Of a stretch of DNA of 64,000 nt, positions 61,682 through 64,000 are shown piece by piece. The position numbers and the translations under genes are program-made. The notes beneath the pieces are model-generated. The model had not been told where the DNA came from. It worked only from the letters and a program-made list of their open reading frames with translations, and did no database searches. Source of the DNA: Bacteroidota bacterium (GTDB lineage: Bacteria > Bacteroidota > Bacteroidia > Chitinophagales > Chitinophagaceae); NCBI GenBank assembly GCA_018266775.1, contig JAFDZS010000001.1, forward strand, positions 62,001 to 126,000, read 5' to 3'. Each line of letters opens with the position of its first letter. The first letter of the stretch is position 1.

Positions 61682-64000
61682 ATGTCAACATTCAGCAATC
61701 GCTTTTACATATCTGTTTTCTTTCTGTTATTCATGTTTTCTGCAACCGCACAGGTTAAAAAGTTTACGCTCATGCCCTCTTCGGTTACTGGTGTAAACTT
61801 CAGAAATGATATTACCGAAGACCCCAGCATGTTTATGTACATGTATGAAAATTTATACATTGGCGGCGGTGTTGCTGTTGGCGATATTAATAATGATGGA
61901 TTGCCTGATATTTATTTTTCTTCCACAAGGGGCAAAAACAAATTATACTTAAACCTGGGTAATTTTAAATTCCAGGATATTACCGCAACTGCCGGCGTTG
62001 ATGGAGGCGAAGGCATTCACACCGGTGTAAATATGGTGGACATAAACGGCGATGGCCTGCTGGATATTTTTGTTTGCAAATCTGGCTTTAAAGATCCGAA
62101 GCTGCGTAAAAAAATGCTGTACATCAATAATGGTAACCTTACATTCACCGATCGTTCTGCCGAATATGGATTAGATGACCACAGTTATACCATACAGGCT
62201 TACTTTTTCGATTATGATAACGATGGAGATAAAGACGTTTTTTTTGTAGACCACCAGGACGATTTTGGAAAATCCATGACCATTCCTGCAAAAATGGAAA
62301 ATGGCAAACTGGTTTACATTGAAGATACCGCCACGCAATATACCAGCGACAGGCTTTTTGAAAACCGGGGAGGAAAATTTGTGGATGTTACGAAGAAGGC
62401 CGGCCTCATCACTCACGCATTTGGCCTCAGTGCTTCTGTTTTTGATTATAACGGTGATGGCTACCCTGATATTTATGTGGCCAACGATTTCAACAAACCG
62501 GATTTCTTCTTCATTAATAATAAAAACGGCACATTTACCAATACCCTCACCGAACACCTGAACCATACCAGTTTTTCTGCAATGGGATCGGATATTGCTG
62601 ATATTAATAATGATGGGCTGGAAGATATTTATGTGGTGGATATGGCCGTGGAAGAACCCAAAAGGCAAAAACAATTGTTCGCCGTAAACCAGAACTACGA
62701 TAAGTTTCAGCTGATGCTGCAGTTCAACCTGTTTTATCAATACCCCCGCAATAGTTTACAGCTGAACAATACTGATGGCACCTTTAATGAAATTGGCAAT
62801 TATTCCGGCGTTGCCGAAACAGAATGGAGCTGGGCGCCATTGATTGCTGATATGGACAATGACGGCTGGAAAGATATTTATGTTACGAACGGCATCAAGC
62901 GTGACATTACCGACTGGGATTATAAAGTGTTTGTGCTGGATTCCATCATCAATGCCATGAACCGGGGTAAGGGTGTTGACCTGAACAGCTGGTTAAACAG
63001 CATTCCGTCCGTTAAAACAAAAAATTACCTCTATCACAATAACGGCTCATTAAAGTTTGAAAAGTATACCGATACCTGGATGGATGAACCAGCTTCCTTT
63101 TCCAGCGGTGCGGCATTTGTTGACCTGGATAATGATGGCGACCTGGATCTTGTTGTTAATAATGTGGATGATGAACCTTTTATTTTTAAAAACAACTCCC
63201 GGGATGATCCATCCAATTCGCATTACCTGCGTTTTAAATTTGTACAATCCCCCACTTCTAAAGATGAGCCGTATGGTGTGGTGGTAAAGTTAACTAACAG
63301 TAAGGGGCAGGTGCAATTGCAGCATTATAATCCGCAGCGTGGTTTTATCTCCTCTTCTGAGCATGTACTGCATTTTGGTGTTGGGTCAGAAACGGTGATC
63401 CCAAGGGTGGAAATCACTTTCCCTTCTCTCAAAAAAATAATATTGGAAAATGTTAATGCAGACCAGGTGTTGACTATTGCAGCGTCTGATGCCCAATCAG
63501 TCGCTCCGGCACCGGCAGAAAAAAAGCCTGCATTGTTTAAAGAAATCACTGCAGAAAATAAGTTCCGTTATACCCAAAAAGAAGATGATTACATCGACTT
63601 TAAACGGGAACCTTTGATCCCTTATAAATGCAGCCGCAAAGGGCCTTACTATGCATCGGGCGATGTGAACGGCGATGGCCGTGCTGATGTTTACATTGGT
63701 GGTGCCGCTGGTGTGGACGGCAAACTCATGCTGCAAAACGCAGATGGTTCTTTCACAGAAAAAAAATTACCGGCTTTTACTGCAGACAAAGCTTTTGAAG
63801 ATATGGGCGCATTGTTTTTTGATGCCGATGGCGATAAAGACCTGGACTTATATGTGGTGAGCGGCGGTGCAGAATTTGATGCCGGCAGTAAACTATACCA
63901 GGACAGGCTGTATATTAATGATGGTAAAGGCAATTTTGTACGTTCTGCAAAAGCATTGCCATCAGAAGCATTCAATGGTTCCTGCGTTACAGCGCTGGAT
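61682..64000 (+). CDS. VCBS/FG-GAP repeat (CRTAC1-like) exported protein, cut by window edge
   Basis: Open frame of 773 codons running off the end. Signal peptide (MSTFSNRFYISVFFLLF ... ATAQ) is followed by many FG-GAP-type calcium loops of the form DINNDGLPDIYF, DINGDGLLDIFV, DYDNDGDKDVFF, DYNGDGYPDIYV, DINNDGLEDIYV, DMDNDGWKDIYV, DLDNDGDLDLVV and, after position 63665, DVNGDGRADVYI. A UnbV/ASPIC-like segment lies at about 530-590. The repeats form a beta-propeller that binds calcium; such proteins are usually at the cell surface. Likely partner of the haloperoxidase-like gene 5 bp upstream. The end is missing. Confidence 0.93.
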   Translation, partial: MSTFSNRFYISVFFLLFMFSATAQVKKFTLMPSSVTGVNFRNDITEDPSMFMYMYENLYIGGGVAVGDINNDGLPDIYFSSTRGKNKLYLNLGNFKFQDITATAGVDGGEGIHTGVNMVDINGDGLLDIFVCKSGFKDPKLRKKMLYINNGNLTFTDRSAEYGLDDHSYTIQAYFFDYDNDGDKDVFFVDHQDDFGKSMTIPAKMENGKLVYIEDTATQYTSDRLFENRGGKFVDVTKKAGLITHAFGLSASVFDYNGDGYPDIYVANDFNKPDFFFINNKNGTFTNTLTEHLNHTSFSAMGSDIADINNDGLEDIYVVDMAVEEPKRQKQLFAVNQNYDKFQLMLQFNLFYQYPRNSLQLNNTDGTFNEIGNYSGVAETEWSWAPLIADMDNDGWKDIYVTNGIKRDITDWDYKVFVLDSIINAMNRGKGVDLNSWLNSIPSVKTKNYLYHNNGSLKFEKYTDTWMDEPASFSSGAAFVDLDNDGDLDLVVNNVDDEPFIFKNNSRDDPSNSHYLRFKFVQSPTSKDEPYGVVVKLTNSKGQVQLQHYNPQRGFISSSEHVLHFGVGSETVIPRVEITFPSLKKIILENVNADQVLTIAASDAQSVAPAPAEKKPALFKEITAENKFRYTQKEDDYIDFKREPLIPYKCSRKGPYYASGDVNGDGRADVYIGGAAGVDGKLMLQNADGSFTEKKLPAFTADKAFEDMGALFFDADGDKDLDLYVVSGGAEFDAGSKLYQDRLYINDGKGNFVRSAKALPSEAFNGSCVTALD

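Overview
The window looks like chromosomal DNA from a Bacteroidota bacterium, most likely of the Chitinophagaceae (inference). The evidence is indirect but consistent. It has SusC/CarboxypepD-type TonB-dependent receptors, an OMP_b-brl_3 receptor, a fused E1 alpha/beta 2-oxoacid dehydrogenase, S46 dipeptidyl-peptidase, a GH3-like protein, a long-form PurF, VCBS/FG-GAP proteins and many small secreted proteins. Purine-rich Shine-Dalgarno sites are scarce, and the Bacteroidota -7 promoter element TAnnTTTG recurs just upstream of genes. GC content is moderate, about 40% by eye. I see no rRNA, tRNA, CRISPR array, phage or insertion sequence.

Layout. 0.1-1.7 kb: a secreted amidase. 1.8-13.1 kb (minus strand): a two-component system (OmpR-type regulator plus histidine kinase), then a tightly packed block of PepSY-like protein, YncE-like beta-propeller, TolC, lipoprotein adaptor, RND pump, small EamA transporter and TonB-dependent receptor. 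This is the most coherent multi-gene system in the window. 13.1-20.2 kb: fused E1 dehydrogenase, PhyH-like dioxygenase, a four-helix membrane protein, a pair of M16 peptidases (one catalytic, one lacking the zinc site) and an aspartyl protease-PDZ protein. 20.2-25.4 kb: menaquinone biosynthesis (mqnC), free-Met-sulfoxide reductase, AlkA-like glycosylase, an outer-membrane protein and a long PurF. 25.5-31.6 kb: S1/P1 nuclease, phytase-like esterase, SixA phosphatase, GNAT, ceramidase-like membrane protein, EamA exporter and recA. A 560-bp gene-free stretch with two terminator-like hairpins then separates recA from a di-heme cytochrome c peroxidase. 33.3-43.1 kb: M19 peptidase, ECF sigma factor divergent from an outer-membrane receptor, PDZ-alpha/beta hydrolase, AraC regulator and PcrA helicase.

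43.4-47.7 kb: NfuA-like protein, then a run of exported proteins (an AT-rich orphan, two M23 peptidase paralogues, an Ala/Lys-rich LEA-like protein and a beta-rich protein). 47.8-50.0 kb: an NAD-salvage operon (pnuC, tag, NadR-type kinase, small membrane protein). 50.0-58 kb: MtgA, hypothetical protein, LysE exporter, LytS/LytTR two-component pair, intradiol dioxygenase, an unknown protein plus pirin-like pair carrying related 3'-end repeats, and a GH3 protein. 58-64 kb: S46 peptidase, vanadium-haloperoxidase-like protein and a VCBS-repeat protein cut by the window edge.

Most genes are ordinary for the phylum. The points that deserve a second look are the sensor-plus-efflux-plus-receptor module, promoter elements so close to start codons that transcripts should be almost leaderless, several unusual palindromes and inverted repeats, a possible small RNA next to recA, and the secreted M23/LEA-like cluster.
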